From a virus: a DNA stretch of 28,264 bases. Within the stretch, counting starts at the first letter, position 1, and each line of letters begins with the position of its first letter. A program made the translations under genes and the position numbers. Location: positions 1-28,264 of IMG/VR virus record IMGVR_UViG_3300030390_001388, one strand, 5' to 3'. The notes under the pieces were generated by a model. The model was not told the origin of the DNA, made no database searches, and worked only from the letters and a program-made list of their open reading frames with translations. Of this stretch, positions 7,693 to 14,944 are shown piece after piece.

Positions 7693-7717
7693 GTACATCA
7701 AAAACAAAAGCATGTAC
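7693..7717 (+). other. Stem-loop upstream of the capsid gene
   Basis: GTACAT (7693-7698) and ATGTAC (7712-7717) form a perfect 6-base inverted repeat with a 13-base A-rich loop, 16 bases before the major capsid start. It is short and could be chance. If real it might protect the capsid mRNA 5' end or act as a binding site. Confidence 0.3.
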
Positions 7718-7733
7718 GCAACACAATTAAATT

Positions 7734-9233
7734 ATGCAATTAGGCAGGTTCCAAGTAACTGATGCAAAGGCATTTGCTGGTATGATTAATCCCGAAAACA
7801 CTTTAGGTGCTATCTGGAAAACATCTCCAACAAAGATTAATGATGCCATGATCAAATTACTAGCTATTAATAGAGGTAAGTCTCTAGAAAATATGTTAGC
7901 TAAGTTTGAAACAAAAATGGTGGACAATGACAATGAATTCTATTGGGAATTAATTGGTAGTTCACGTAGAAACATTCCTTTAGTGGAAGCTTCTTTCCAA
8001 GGTGCTACTGTAACAAACAGTGACAATAACATTGGTGAAGGTGGTCAAGAATTTCAATTAACATTTGACGAGCATTGGTTCTTCAAAGGTGAGTTAATTG
8101 TAGGTGAGAAAAATGAAGTGTATCCAATTAGATTGTTAGATGATGGTTATCCATCAGGATCTCAGTGGGTTTATACTTGTGAAATAGCAGGTTCAGATAG
8201 AACAGGTATTCCTGGTTCTGAATTAATAGCTGGTAAGAGATTTACTGAAGAGTTCGCTCCAGTAGGTAAAGGTCTTTCTAGAGAAGTAGGTGGTATTCGT
8301 AGAGTAACTCCAATCTCCATGAGAGGTGAGTTGACTACTATTAGAATAGATCACAAACTTCCAGGAGATGCAACCAACAAGCAAGTAGTAATGGGTATTC
8401 CTGTTATTGACAAAGCTGGTAACAAGAAGGTATTTGGAGCATTGTCTCTTTATGAAGATTGGTTAGTTGAGCAAGAATTTTCTTTATACAAGAATAAATT
8501 CTTAATGTATGGTAAAACAAACAGAACTGCTGATGGTCAGTACCACAACAAAGATGTTTCAGGACGTAAGATTCAGATTGGATCTGGTATCCGTGAGCAA
8601 ATGGAGCAGTCTAATACTTACTTTTACAATGACTTCTCAATTGAGTTGTTAGAAGAGATCCTTTTTGGATTGAGTGAAGGTAAATTAGGATTTGACAATC
8701 GTGTATTTATTCTTCGTACAGGAGAAAGAGGTGCTGCTGAATTTCATAAAGCTGTATTGCAAACAACTTCAGGTTGGTCTGCAAACATGAGTACTCCAGG
8801 TACTAATCCAGCTACAGTTATGTCTACTCCGTCTCCATTACATAAGAATTCAATGAAAGCTGGTTTCCAGTTTGTAGAATACTTAGCGCCAAATGGAGTT
8901 TGCGTTAAATTAGAAGTAGATGATTTTTACGATGACAAGATTCGTAACACAATTAAGATCCCTGGATCTAACGGTGTAGCTGAATCTTATAGATTCGATA
9001 TCTTTTACATGGGAACTACTGAGAGTCCAAACATCCAAAAGGTACAGGTTAAAGGGAAAGAAGAAATCAGAGGTTACCAATGGGGCTTCAGAAATCCTTT
9101 CACAGGAGCTGTAAACAATGGTAACATGGGAACTTTAGAAGATAGTGGTACTATCACTAAATGGGCTCAATTAGGTGTAGTGGTTTATGACGCAAGTCGT
9201 ACAGCTTCAATTATTCCTTATGTGTTAGCATAG
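7734..9233 (+). CDS. Major capsid protein (crAss-like, HK97 fold)
   Basis: A 499-residue protein, the usual length of crAss-like major capsid proteins. An in-frame stop lies two codons upstream of ATG 7734, fixing the start. The order scaffold, this gene, then head-completion and neck genes supports the assignment. The sequence is globular, with no signal peptide or membrane helices. It contains a recognisable central stretch (FGLSEGKLGFDNRVFILRTG) recalled from Bacteroidota phage capsid proteins. It should form the icosahedral shell by self-assembly. It ends with two consecutive TAG stops (TAGTAG), followed by two hairpins, a common arrangement after very highly expressed genes. Confidence 0.8.
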   Translation: MQLGRFQVTDAKAFAGMINPENTLGAIWKTSPTKINDAMIKLLAINRGKSLENMLAKFETKMVDNDNEFYWELIGSSRRNIPLVEASFQGATVTNSDNNIGEGGQEFQLTFDEHWFFKGELIVGEKNEVYPIRLLDDGYPSGSQWVYTCEIAGSDRTGIPGSELIAGKRFTEEFAPVGKGLSREVGGIRRVTPISMRGELTTIRIDHKLPGDATNKQVVMGIPVIDKAGNKKVFGALSLYEDWLVEQEFSLYKNKFLMYGKTNRTADGQYHNKDVSGRKIQIGSGIREQMEQSNTYFYNDFSIELLEEILFGLSEGKLGFDNRVFILRTGERGAAEFHKAVLQTTSGWSANMSTPGTNPATVMSTPSPLHKNSMKAGFQFVEYLAPNGVCVKLEVDDFYDDKIRNTIKIPGSNGVAESYRFDIFYMGTTESPNIQKVQVKGKEEIRGYQWGFRNPFTGAVNNGNMGTLEDSGTITKWAQLGVVVYDASRTASIIPYVLA

Positions 9234-9246
9234 TAGAGTAAAACTT

Positions 9247-9281
9247 AATCACCTTGGATTGTTCGTCTGAGGTGATTATTA
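9247..9281 (+). terminator. Terminator or mRNA-stabilising hairpin after the capsid gene
   Basis: AATCACCT (9247-9254) pairs perfectly with AGGTGATT (9270-9277) across a 15-base loop. The following ATTATAAATA is only weakly T-rich. Partial termination would lower expression of downstream genes relative to capsid; no clear promoter follows, so read-through is likely needed. Confidence 0.6.
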
Positions 9282-9292
9282 TAAATAAAGTT

Positions 9293-9316
9293 TGGTAGTA
9301 TCTTTAATAACTACCA
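9293..9316 (+). other. Second hairpin in the capsid-downstream spacer
   Basis: TGGTAGT (9293-9299) pairs with ACTACCA (9310-9316), seven perfect pairs with a 10-base loop and no T-tract. It lies 39 bases before ATG 9356. It may be a processing or stability element rather than a terminator. Confidence 0.4.
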
Positions 9317-9355
9317 CAAACAAGGAGAGAAGAATCATAAAAATAAGTTAAAATT

Positions 9356-10261
9356 ATGGCAGCAGCAAAAGCTAAAGCAAAAGTACAAGAAGAAGTAAAT
9401 GTAAGAGCAATTCGTACAGACTTCTTAGAAGATAAAATAATATCAGTAAAATATCTATCAAAGGAAGCTAATGGTATTAAGGATCACAAGCATGTAGCTT
9501 ATGGTGGATTACTTAATGGAGCTGAGATTGCAATTCCTGCACCAACAATGGATAATGGGAAGATGAAGAATCTTCTTACTAATGTTGAGAAGGATGGATT
9601 AGAACATATGTTGAATGGTGTAAACCTTTCTATATATGGTGACTTCTGGAAAGAAAGCGGTAAGGCTTATGAAATGGGTATCTTACCAATCTATTTAGGG
9701 AAAGATGACATGAGGTTAGATTTATCAGATCCTTATGAGTACATAAAGTACAAAGTATTATTGGCTTGTCCAATTGTAGCAAACAGCTTAGATGAGGTTA
9801 AACATAAAGCTACTAATAGATTTGTGTTAACATCTGCTTCAGAGCAAATGGCTAAGGAAATTAACAAGGTTGGCAATAAAGTACAGGCATACAAGTTGTA
9901 TGTTAAGTATGAAGAAGACAAAAGGGTATTAAGATATACATTAAGGAACCTTGGTAGAAATACTAACAGATCTCACAAGATTGATTTCTTACAGTCTGAG
10001 TTACATAAAGAGCTTGAAAAAAACCCAAGTTTACTTTGTAGCATAATGGGTGATAGTTTCTTAAAAACAAAAGTATTGTTAGAGACTTGTTTCGAATATG
10101 GCGCAATCAATAAAGTTGATAAAAAGTTTTACACCCTGGATGATGAGCCTATTTCTGACGGAGACACTCCAACACTACAAGTGGCTGCTGAGTTCTTGTC
10201 AACAAACCTTGGACAGGAAATGAGATTAGCGCTTGAAGCAAAATTAAAAAATTTAGCATAG
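9356..10261 (+). CDS. Conserved-position structural protein downstream of capsid, unknown function
   Basis: A 301-residue soluble protein without membrane segments. The N-terminus is Ala/Lys-rich (MAAAKAKAKVQEE), the middle (about 25-130) mixed alpha/beta, and the C-terminal half helical and charged. I recognise no enzymatic motif. The gene is directly after the major capsid protein and separated by one base from the next gene (TAGTATG), so it is probably a virion or head-assembly protein such as a head-completion factor. The leader contains TTAAAATT just before ATG, the A-rich initiation region typical of flavobacteria; an AAGGAGA sequence lies too far upstream (about 28 bases) to serve as a Shine-Dalgarno site. 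Confidence 0.6.
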   Translation: MAAAKAKAKVQEEVNVRAIRTDFLEDKIISVKYLSKEANGIKDHKHVAYGGLLNGAEIAIPAPTMDNGKMKNLLTNVEKDGLEHMLNGVNLSIYGDFWKESGKAYEMGILPIYLGKDDMRLDLSDPYEYIKYKVLLACPIVANSLDEVKHKATNRFVLTSASEQMAKEINKVGNKVQAYKLYVKYEEDKRVLRYTLRNLGRNTNRSHKIDFLQSELHKELEKNPSLLCSIMGDSFLKTKVLLETCFEYGAINKVDKKFYTLDDEPISDGDTPTLQVAAEFLSTNLGQEMRLALEAKLKNLA

Positions 10262-10262
10262 T

Positions 10263-11003
10263 ATGAACGCATCAGAGATCAAAGAAGAGTTTAATTTAAG
10301 ATATAACAATGCACTGGAAGGTGCTCCTGGTTTAGACACATTTGAGATTAGTTCTTATTTAACTATTGCTCAAGAGCAATATGTGAAGATAAACTATGAT
10401 GCAACAAGGGATGAAACTAGTTCATTTGAATTGAGAGAAAGGTCTCGAAGAGTATTAAATGAGTTAGTTGTAGATGAAAAGATAAGTTCAGCAATCTCCT
10501 CTAGCAGGGGATTGGTGAATGAATCAAAATTCTACGAGTTGGGTAATAGTGCAATGTATATAGTTCTAGAAACTGCGACATTGTCAAGTAATTCTAACCC
10601 ACTCATTAATGGAAAAGTAATAGAAGTATTACCCGTAACACATGATGAATTCATGGTAAGTTATAGAAATCCATTTAAAAAGCCTAATAAAAATAAGGCT
10701 TGGCGAATGGACGTTTCAAAAGAGAATTCAAAAACAACTGTAGAAATCATTTCTTCTGAAACAATTAAAACCTACAATGTTCGATATATTTCTTATCCTT
10801 CTCCAATAATTATTGGAGACTTACAGACATCAAGTGATGTCGCCGGATTAGGATTAACTATTAATGGTAAAACTGCGGTAGAGACATGCTTGCTGGCCGA
10901 TTTAACCCATAGAGATATTATAAACATGGCTGTTGAGAATGCAATTATGGATTACAGAGAAAACACCTTAGAAGCAAAAGTAAAATTAAACTCAAGAGTT
11001 TAA
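10263..11003 (+). CDS. Conserved crAss-like head/neck structural protein
   Basis: A 246-residue protein. The N-terminal pattern, including FNLRYNN, APGLDTFEISSYLTIAQEQYV (about 10-40) and a following helical segment (FELRERSRRVLNELV), is one I associate with a protein family found beside capsid genes in crAss-like and related Bacteroidota phages. That is recognition from memory, not a search. Position suggests a neck or ring component of the portal-tail junction, but which one cannot be fixed. No membrane segment or catalytic motif. The start follows the previous stop by one base (TAGTATG), so translation is probably coupled. Confidence 0.6.
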   Translation: MNASEIKEEFNLRYNNALEGAPGLDTFEISSYLTIAQEQYVKINYDATRDETSSFELRERSRRVLNELVVDEKISSAISSSRGLVNESKFYELGNSAMYIVLETATLSSNSNPLINGKVIEVLPVTHDEFMVSYRNPFKKPNKNKAWRMDVSKENSKTTVEIISSETIKTYNVRYISYPSPIIIGDLQTSSDVAGLGLTINGKTAVETCLLADLTHRDIINMAVENAIMDYRENTLEAKVKLNSRV

Positions 11004-11022
11004 GTTAAAAATATTAGGATTA

Positions 11023-11059
11023 TTGATACAGATCCTTTATATTTGAAAAATAGTATCAA
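11023..11059 (+). promoter_or_regulatory. Candidate promoter/operator: TATATTTG centred in an inverted repeat
   Basis: TTGATAC (11023-11029) and GTATCAA (11053-11059) are a perfect 7-base inverted repeat. A consensus -7 octamer TATATTTG (11038-11045) sits almost exactly at the centre. There is no TTG at a -33 distance and no AGCTATAATA box. It may be a regulated promoter for the gene at 11091, or chance in AT-rich DNA. Confidence 0.35.
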
Positions 11060-11090
11060 AACAATTTATTAATTAAAAACAATTATTATT

Positions 11091-12059
11091 ATGGGATTAG
11101 CTGGTCAAAACCAAGTTAGACACATGTACGTAGGTACTGCAGATAATGCGGCATCTATTTCAGCTTTGAAATCAAAAGCTGCAAACAGTTTAGTAGTATT
11201 AAGTAAAGACGGTTCTGCCGTTTCTGCCGGATCAAGCTTTAAACTATTTCAAAAGGATGCACTAGGAACCATTATCTCTAGTGATACCATCAAGGTAGAT
11301 AATGTATTAGACGTAAGATCTGTGCCACATGCTGCTGCTGTAAACAAAGTAGTAACTATTTCAGGTTTAAGTGTAGATGTCAATAGCTTATATACTGTGA
11401 GCATTGAGATTGACCAACATGGTTCTTTGTCTCAAGAAGACACTTACTTAAAGCAAGGTTATTATAAAGCTGCTGCTGGTAATACTGCTGAATCTATTGT
11501 AGATGGATTAATCGCGTCATTAAATCGTAATTTCGCTCGTGAAATAGGCGCAAATGCAAGTGAGAATCCTTACTTTGGTTTCTCTAAAACTGGATCAGGA
11601 TCTAATGCTGCACTAGTTGTAACAGGAAAGACTCAAGGGTCTAGATTTGATGGAGATAAGCACATTAAAGTTGTTGACTCATTTAACGTAGACATCTCTT
11701 GTGATACTTACCCAACTGTAACTGTAACTTCAGCTGCAAGTTCAGGTGTTGGAACAGGTTTCCAAATCATGGAAATGGAATACTTCTTACTTGGTGAAAG
11801 AGGCGATACCTACAGAAAAAGCGGATATCCTAACAATATAACTGGACCAGCATTAGTTTCTAACGCTTCATCTAGTTATAATGTGATTGAGATTTCTTAT
11901 TATGATGAGGGTCGTGACGAAGCTAAGAAAAGTAAAAAAGGATTAACTATTGCTGTACCTTTTACAACTTTATCTGCAAATTCTGCTATCAACACTGTTG
12001 TTACAGATTTGAATACTATCTTAGGTTCTGGTTCTATTAATGCTTTCTTAGAGTCGTAG
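11091..12059 (+). CDS. Candidate auxiliary capsid / major virion structural protein
   Basis: A 322-residue protein rich in Ala, Ser, Val and Thr with alternating beta-strand patterns and no membrane helix. Residues 1-130 look like one beta domain. Residues about 120-240 form another, containing EMEYFLLGERGDTYRKSGYPN, a segment I associate with a conserved crAss-like virion protein. Residues 260-322 contain the IEISYYDEGRDEAKK region. Position after the capsid genes and presence of its own spacer and terminator fit a highly expressed structural protein, for example an auxiliary capsid or decoration protein. A tail-tube role would be unlikely in a podovirus. Assignment is by position and weak recognition. 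Confidence 0.5.
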   Translation: MGLAGQNQVRHMYVGTADNAASISALKSKAANSLVVLSKDGSAVSAGSSFKLFQKDALGTIISSDTIKVDNVLDVRSVPHAAAVNKVVTISGLSVDVNSLYTVSIEIDQHGSLSQEDTYLKQGYYKAAAGNTAESIVDGLIASLNRNFAREIGANASENPYFGFSKTGSGSNAALVVTGKTQGSRFDGDKHIKVVDSFNVDISCDTYPTVTVTSAASSGVGTGFQIMEMEYFLLGERGDTYRKSGYPNNITGPALVSNASSSYNVIEISYYDEGRDEAKKSKKGLTIAVPFTTLSANSAINTVVTDLNTILGSGSINAFLES

Positions 12060-12081
12060 TCTAAACTAGATTAAATTTAAC

Positions 12082-12117
12082 AAAGGGGCTGGAGATTTAT
12101 TCCCGGTCCCTTTTTTT
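12082..12117 (+). terminator. Strong rho-independent terminator
   Basis: AAAGGGGCTGG (12082-12092) pairs with CCGGTCCCTTT (12103-12113), eleven pairs including two G-U, with a 10-base loop and a run of T to 12117. It closes the head operon before the adhesion-like cassette. No promoter consensus was seen between it and ATG 12141. Confidence 0.85.
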
Positions 12118-12140
12118 ATTAATTAAATTAAAATAAAAAT

Positions 12141-12722
12141 ATGGCTATTAGCGTAACAAAATTTATGGTAACTAATGATCTTACTACTATAGACTTAGAT
12201 GTTGAGGTTAATGCTGGACAGACTGTAACTCAAATATTATTTTGGGACCAGGATTCCTACAGAGACCCTTATAAGGCAGTAGACTTGACCTCATTACTTG
12301 CCGGAACTAGCAATACAGAGAGTCTTCAGATATCTACAAGTAATGCTGGTGAATCAACATTTAGCGGAATGTATTTTCTTCAGATTACCACAAGTGATAG
12401 TGAAGCTGCTGTAGTGGCTACATTTAACTTAACACAATATTATACAGTACAAGCAAAGTTAATTGCAAACATTGACTTATCATGCTTAAACTGTAATGCA
12501 AACTTTCAAAATGCACTTCTATTTGATTTGTATTTAGAGGCAACAAAACAAGCGTTATTGCTAGGAAGATACCAAGATGCAATAGATAACTTAGCAAATT
12601 TAATTATAACCATGGACACATCTAATTGTAATGATTGTAATGATATTAGTCCGGTAGTTTCAACTGCAGGAAATATAGTATCAGTTGGTGTAATTGACTG
12701 CGTAATAGCTGAGAACTCATAA
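12141..12722 (+). CDS. Cassette protein with two CxxC pairs, unknown function
   Basis: A 193-residue protein. Residues 1-105 are beta-rich (IDLDVEVNAGQTVTQILFWDQD). Residues 110-165 contain helical ALLFDLYLEATKQALLLGRYQDAIDNLANLI bracketed by C115-x-x-C118 and C163-x-x-C166, with a fifth cysteine at 187. The paired cysteines flanking a helical hairpin suggest a metal- or disulfide-stabilised knob. Similar cysteine-helix endings occur in flavobacterial phage proteins I recall, but I cannot name a family. It starts right after the terminator at 12082-12117, and its stop overlaps the next start by one base (TAATG). Inferred to be an attachment or assembly partner of the next gene product. Confidence 0.55.
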   Translation: MAISVTKFMVTNDLTTIDLDVEVNAGQTVTQILFWDQDSYRDPYKAVDLTSLLAGTSNTESLQISTSNAGESTFSGMYFLQITTSDSEAAVVATFNLTQYYTVQAKLIANIDLSCLNCNANFQNALLFDLYLEATKQALLLGRYQDAIDNLANLIITMDTSNCNDCNDISPVVSTAGNIVSVGVIDCVIAENS

Positions 12723-13678
12723 TGGAAAATAAGAACGCAAGAATATATGTAGCATCAGTAGCTAATGTTACCAAAAGATTAGTTCATTATGGTGACGTCA
12801 AGATAGAGAACATTAGCTTATTAAAGCTTATATACAAGTATTCGTGTTATTCTTCTACGTACTCTCAATTACAGAGACTAGATAAAATGGTAGCACATCT
12901 TCAAAGAGTGGATCCATATATTTGCTTAGAGAGGCAAGCAGCCTCAACAGCATCCTATACAGCTCCAGTAGGAATTGTAAATATAGGGGCTGACGGTAAT
13001 AATGCCCCAACATTAACTTCATCAGCAATAACTGCCAATGATTCGGGAGATCCATACGTATTTACTTACTTAGATTTATTCTCAGGATATTCTGACGATG
13101 GTAGTGGTAATATTGGAAGTTTTGTAGTTAATTCATTACCCGCCAATGGTACCTTATTGTATAATGGTTTTGAAATTACAATCGGAACGTTATTGTATGA
13201 CGTAACAAAACTGGTGTACAACAGAAGTGTTGATGATGCTTATTCAACATCATTTACCTACTATGCATACGATGATGATGCTCAATTGCCATTGCCATCT
13301 AATGCTGTTTCATGTGCTATTACAGTAGAGCAAATAACAGAAGATAATAATTTACCAACAATAGGTAATAGAAACATTTACGCAGACAACAGAACTACTA
13401 CAGTTCTTACATTGCAAGACTTCACGTCTTTAGCTGTTGCAGCTTATAATGATATTGATGGTGATCCATTGCAAGCAGTTAAGGTTATTGAGATCTCTGA
13501 GGTAAATAGTGGTACTTATTATTACTATGGTTCGGTCCTTACGGTTGGACAGATTATTACTGCAGATGAATTAAGTTCTGGCGCTCTTTATCATATAGCT
13601 TCAGATTCTAATGGAATAGCAACTGACACGCTAGAAGTAGCAATTAGGGATCATGAGGATTCAGATTGGGTAAATTAA
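12722..13678 (+). CDS. Surface protein: helical anchor plus cadherin/CSPG-like modules
   Basis: A 318-residue protein. Residues 1-75 are helical (LLKLIYKYSCYSSTYSQLQ, then LDKMVAHLQRVDPYICLERQ) and could bind the virion or the preceding protein. Residues 94-205 and 211-318 are two beta modules. The second (AYNDIDGD at 241-248, then ITADELSSGALYHI and LEVAIRD) closely follows the module pattern of the genes at 2841 and 13694. The first (SGYSDDGSGN, then GTLLYNGFEITIGTLLYDVTKLVYN) is a more divergent copy. The start is inside the previous stop (TAATG). Likely an adhesin on a virion fibre. Confidence 0.6.
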   Translation: MENKNARIYVASVANVTKRLVHYGDVKIENISLLKLIYKYSCYSSTYSQLQRLDKMVAHLQRVDPYICLERQAASTASYTAPVGIVNIGADGNNAPTLTSSAITANDSGDPYVFTYLDLFSGYSDDGSGNIGSFVVNSLPANGTLLYNGFEITIGTLLYDVTKLVYNRSVDDAYSTSFTYYAYDDDAQLPLPSNAVSCAITVEQITEDNNLPTIGNRNIYADNRTTTVLTLQDFTSLAVAAYNDIDGDPLQAVKVIEISEVNSGTYYYYGSVLTVGQIITADELSSGALYHIASDSNGIATDTLEVAIRDHEDSDWVN

Positions 13679-13693
13679 TTTAAAACAAAACAA

Positions 13694-14437
13694 ATGCTAT
13701 TAACAATAACTAATAGTGGGCTTTCTAATGGAAGGCCCACTTCAATAGGGTCTAATTCCTTTGACTTAGGAAGTACAGGAACGCATGTATTTTCAGTGGC
13801 TGATTTTACTACTGACACAAGTCCCGCATATTCTGATCCGGAAGAAGATTCATTAAAGTACATCAAAATAACACAGACATTAGAAGGTAATGGTAGTTTG
13901 AAGCTGAATGGAACTGAGGTTTCTATTGGTCAGCTTGTATATGCTGGAGATATATCTTCAGGAAATTTAATATATGATACACCTTCAGTGGAAGAAGATG
14001 AGGCATATTCAGATGTATTTAAGTTTGATTGTGCTGATTCAGGTTCTAGTTCTTTAAGCGGATTGGATACTGGCGTTATTACAATAAACATAGCTGCAAA
14101 AGCTAATCAGCCAGCAGATTCTGTTGGGGATGGAACAGTAAGTACAGCTTACGCTACAACAATAGTATTTACAAGGGCAGACTTTACAACAAGTACTAGT
14201 CCTCAGTATAGTGATCCTGAAGGAGATGTTGCAGATAAGTTAAAGATATTGACTTTGCCATCAGCTGGTGTATTGCAATTTAATAATTCAAACGTAAGTG
14301 CAAATCAAATAATTACATTTGATGAAATAGATGCTGGATATTTTCAGTATGTTCCAAGCACACTGGTGTTTGAATTACAACAAGAATCATTTAATTTCGC
14401 TATTGCAGACGCAGGGTCTGGAATATTCGTAGAATAA
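13694..14437 (+). CDS. Two-module cadherin/CSPG-like adhesin, paralogue of the 2841 gene
   Basis: A 247-residue protein. Modules lie at about 30-135 and 142-247, with SPAYSDPEED (43-52) and SPQYSDPEGD (169-178). A DSVGDGT linker (142-148) is at the same place as SSVGDGE in the 2841 product, and both proteins end within a few residues of a xxGSGxY/F motif. Such close agreement in size, motif spacing and end point indicates gene duplication. Strand patterns follow the CSPG/cadherin-like repeat, and acidic clusters suggest calcium binding. No signal peptide or anchor of its own. Its position behind the helical-anchor protein suggests they act together at the virion surface. Confidence 0.65.
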   Translation: MLLTITNSGLSNGRPTSIGSNSFDLGSTGTHVFSVADFTTDTSPAYSDPEEDSLKYIKITQTLEGNGSLKLNGTEVSIGQLVYAGDISSGNLIYDTPSVEEDEAYSDVFKFDCADSGSSSLSGLDTGVITINIAAKANQPADSVGDGTVSTAYATTIVFTRADFTTSTSPQYSDPEGDVADKLKILTLPSAGVLQFNNSNVSANQIITFDEIDAGYFQYVPSTLVFELQQESFNFAIADAGSGIFVE

Positions 14438-14447
14438 CTGAATAGTC

Positions 14448-14834
14448 ATGGGAGTAATGAATATAAATGTCTCTGAAGAGCTTATAGAAGACCCAGTAGG
14501 AACTGGAAAGGTTGGTGGTTTAATGACTTCTGAAGATGTGTGTAAAACAGAGTGGTCAATATTAGTTAAGACAACTACGTCTGTATGGGTTGAGTATGTG
14601 ATAGCTGGTGGAACAGGATCGGTAGATAAGATTAGTGGTAATCTTATTGCTGTTAATGGCGAAACATTGACTGAGGTAACAACATATAATGGAATTATTC
14701 AAGGATATCAATCTTATGATGAGAATCAAAATAATAATATTACTCAAATAACATTCACATTAAAAGATGCTGATGGTGGTAATGTCCTAGATACACAGAC
14801 CTTTACAAGGCTTAGCAATGGTAATTATTGCTAA
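14448..14834 (+). CDS. Small beta-rich protein of the adhesion cassette, unknown
   Basis: A 128-residue protein from ATG 14448; a second ATG at 14457 (residue 4) would remove three residues and could be the true start. The sequence is beta-rich (WSILVKTTTSVWVEYVIAGG) with two cysteines at residue 32 and the C-terminus (GNYC). No motif was recognised. It follows the adhesin by ten bases and precedes a terminator, so it is the last gene of the cassette. It may be an accessory fibre or tip protein. Confidence 0.5.
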   Translation: MGVMNINVSEELIEDPVGTGKVGGLMTSEDVCKTEWSILVKTTTSVWVEYVIAGGTGSVDKISGNLIAVNGETLTEVTTYNGIIQGYQSYDENQNNNITQITFTLKDADGGNVLDTQTFTRLSNGNYC

Positions 14835-14840
14835 CAAAAT

Positions 14841-14902
14841 AGCCATATAATAAAGTGTATCACAAATAGATGATACAATTACTTGACTTATATGGCTTTT
14901 TT
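14841..14902 (+). terminator. Nested-hairpin terminator overlapping a promoter
   Basis: AGCCATATA (14841-14849) pairs with TATATGGCT (14889-14897), followed by six T. Inside the loop a second perfect hairpin forms: TGTATCA (14856-14862) with TGATACA (14871-14877). The TTG of promoter P4 (14883-14885) lies just before the right arm of the outer stem. This ends the adhesion cassette. Confidence 0.75.
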
Positions 14903-14913
14903 CATTATATTTG
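14883..14913 (+). promoter_or_regulatory. Promoter P4: TTGAC, 20-base spacer, TATATTTG
   Basis: TTGAC begins at 14883 and TATATTTG spans 14906-14913, with 20 bases between TTG and the octamer. This is the classic Bacteroidota -33/-7 arrangement and matches P5 exactly in octamer and spacing. It lacks the AGCTATAATA box. ATG 14945 is 31 bases beyond. The -33 region overlaps the terminator stem. Confidence 0.75.
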
Positions 14914-14944
14914 CTGGTAAGTTTTATTAACTAAAATATTTTAA

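Noticed and set aside
7712-7762. Short 16-residue open frame overlapping the capsid start
   Set aside because: Too short, no family signal, and it shares the capsid leader. It could be a leader peptide but nothing supports this.
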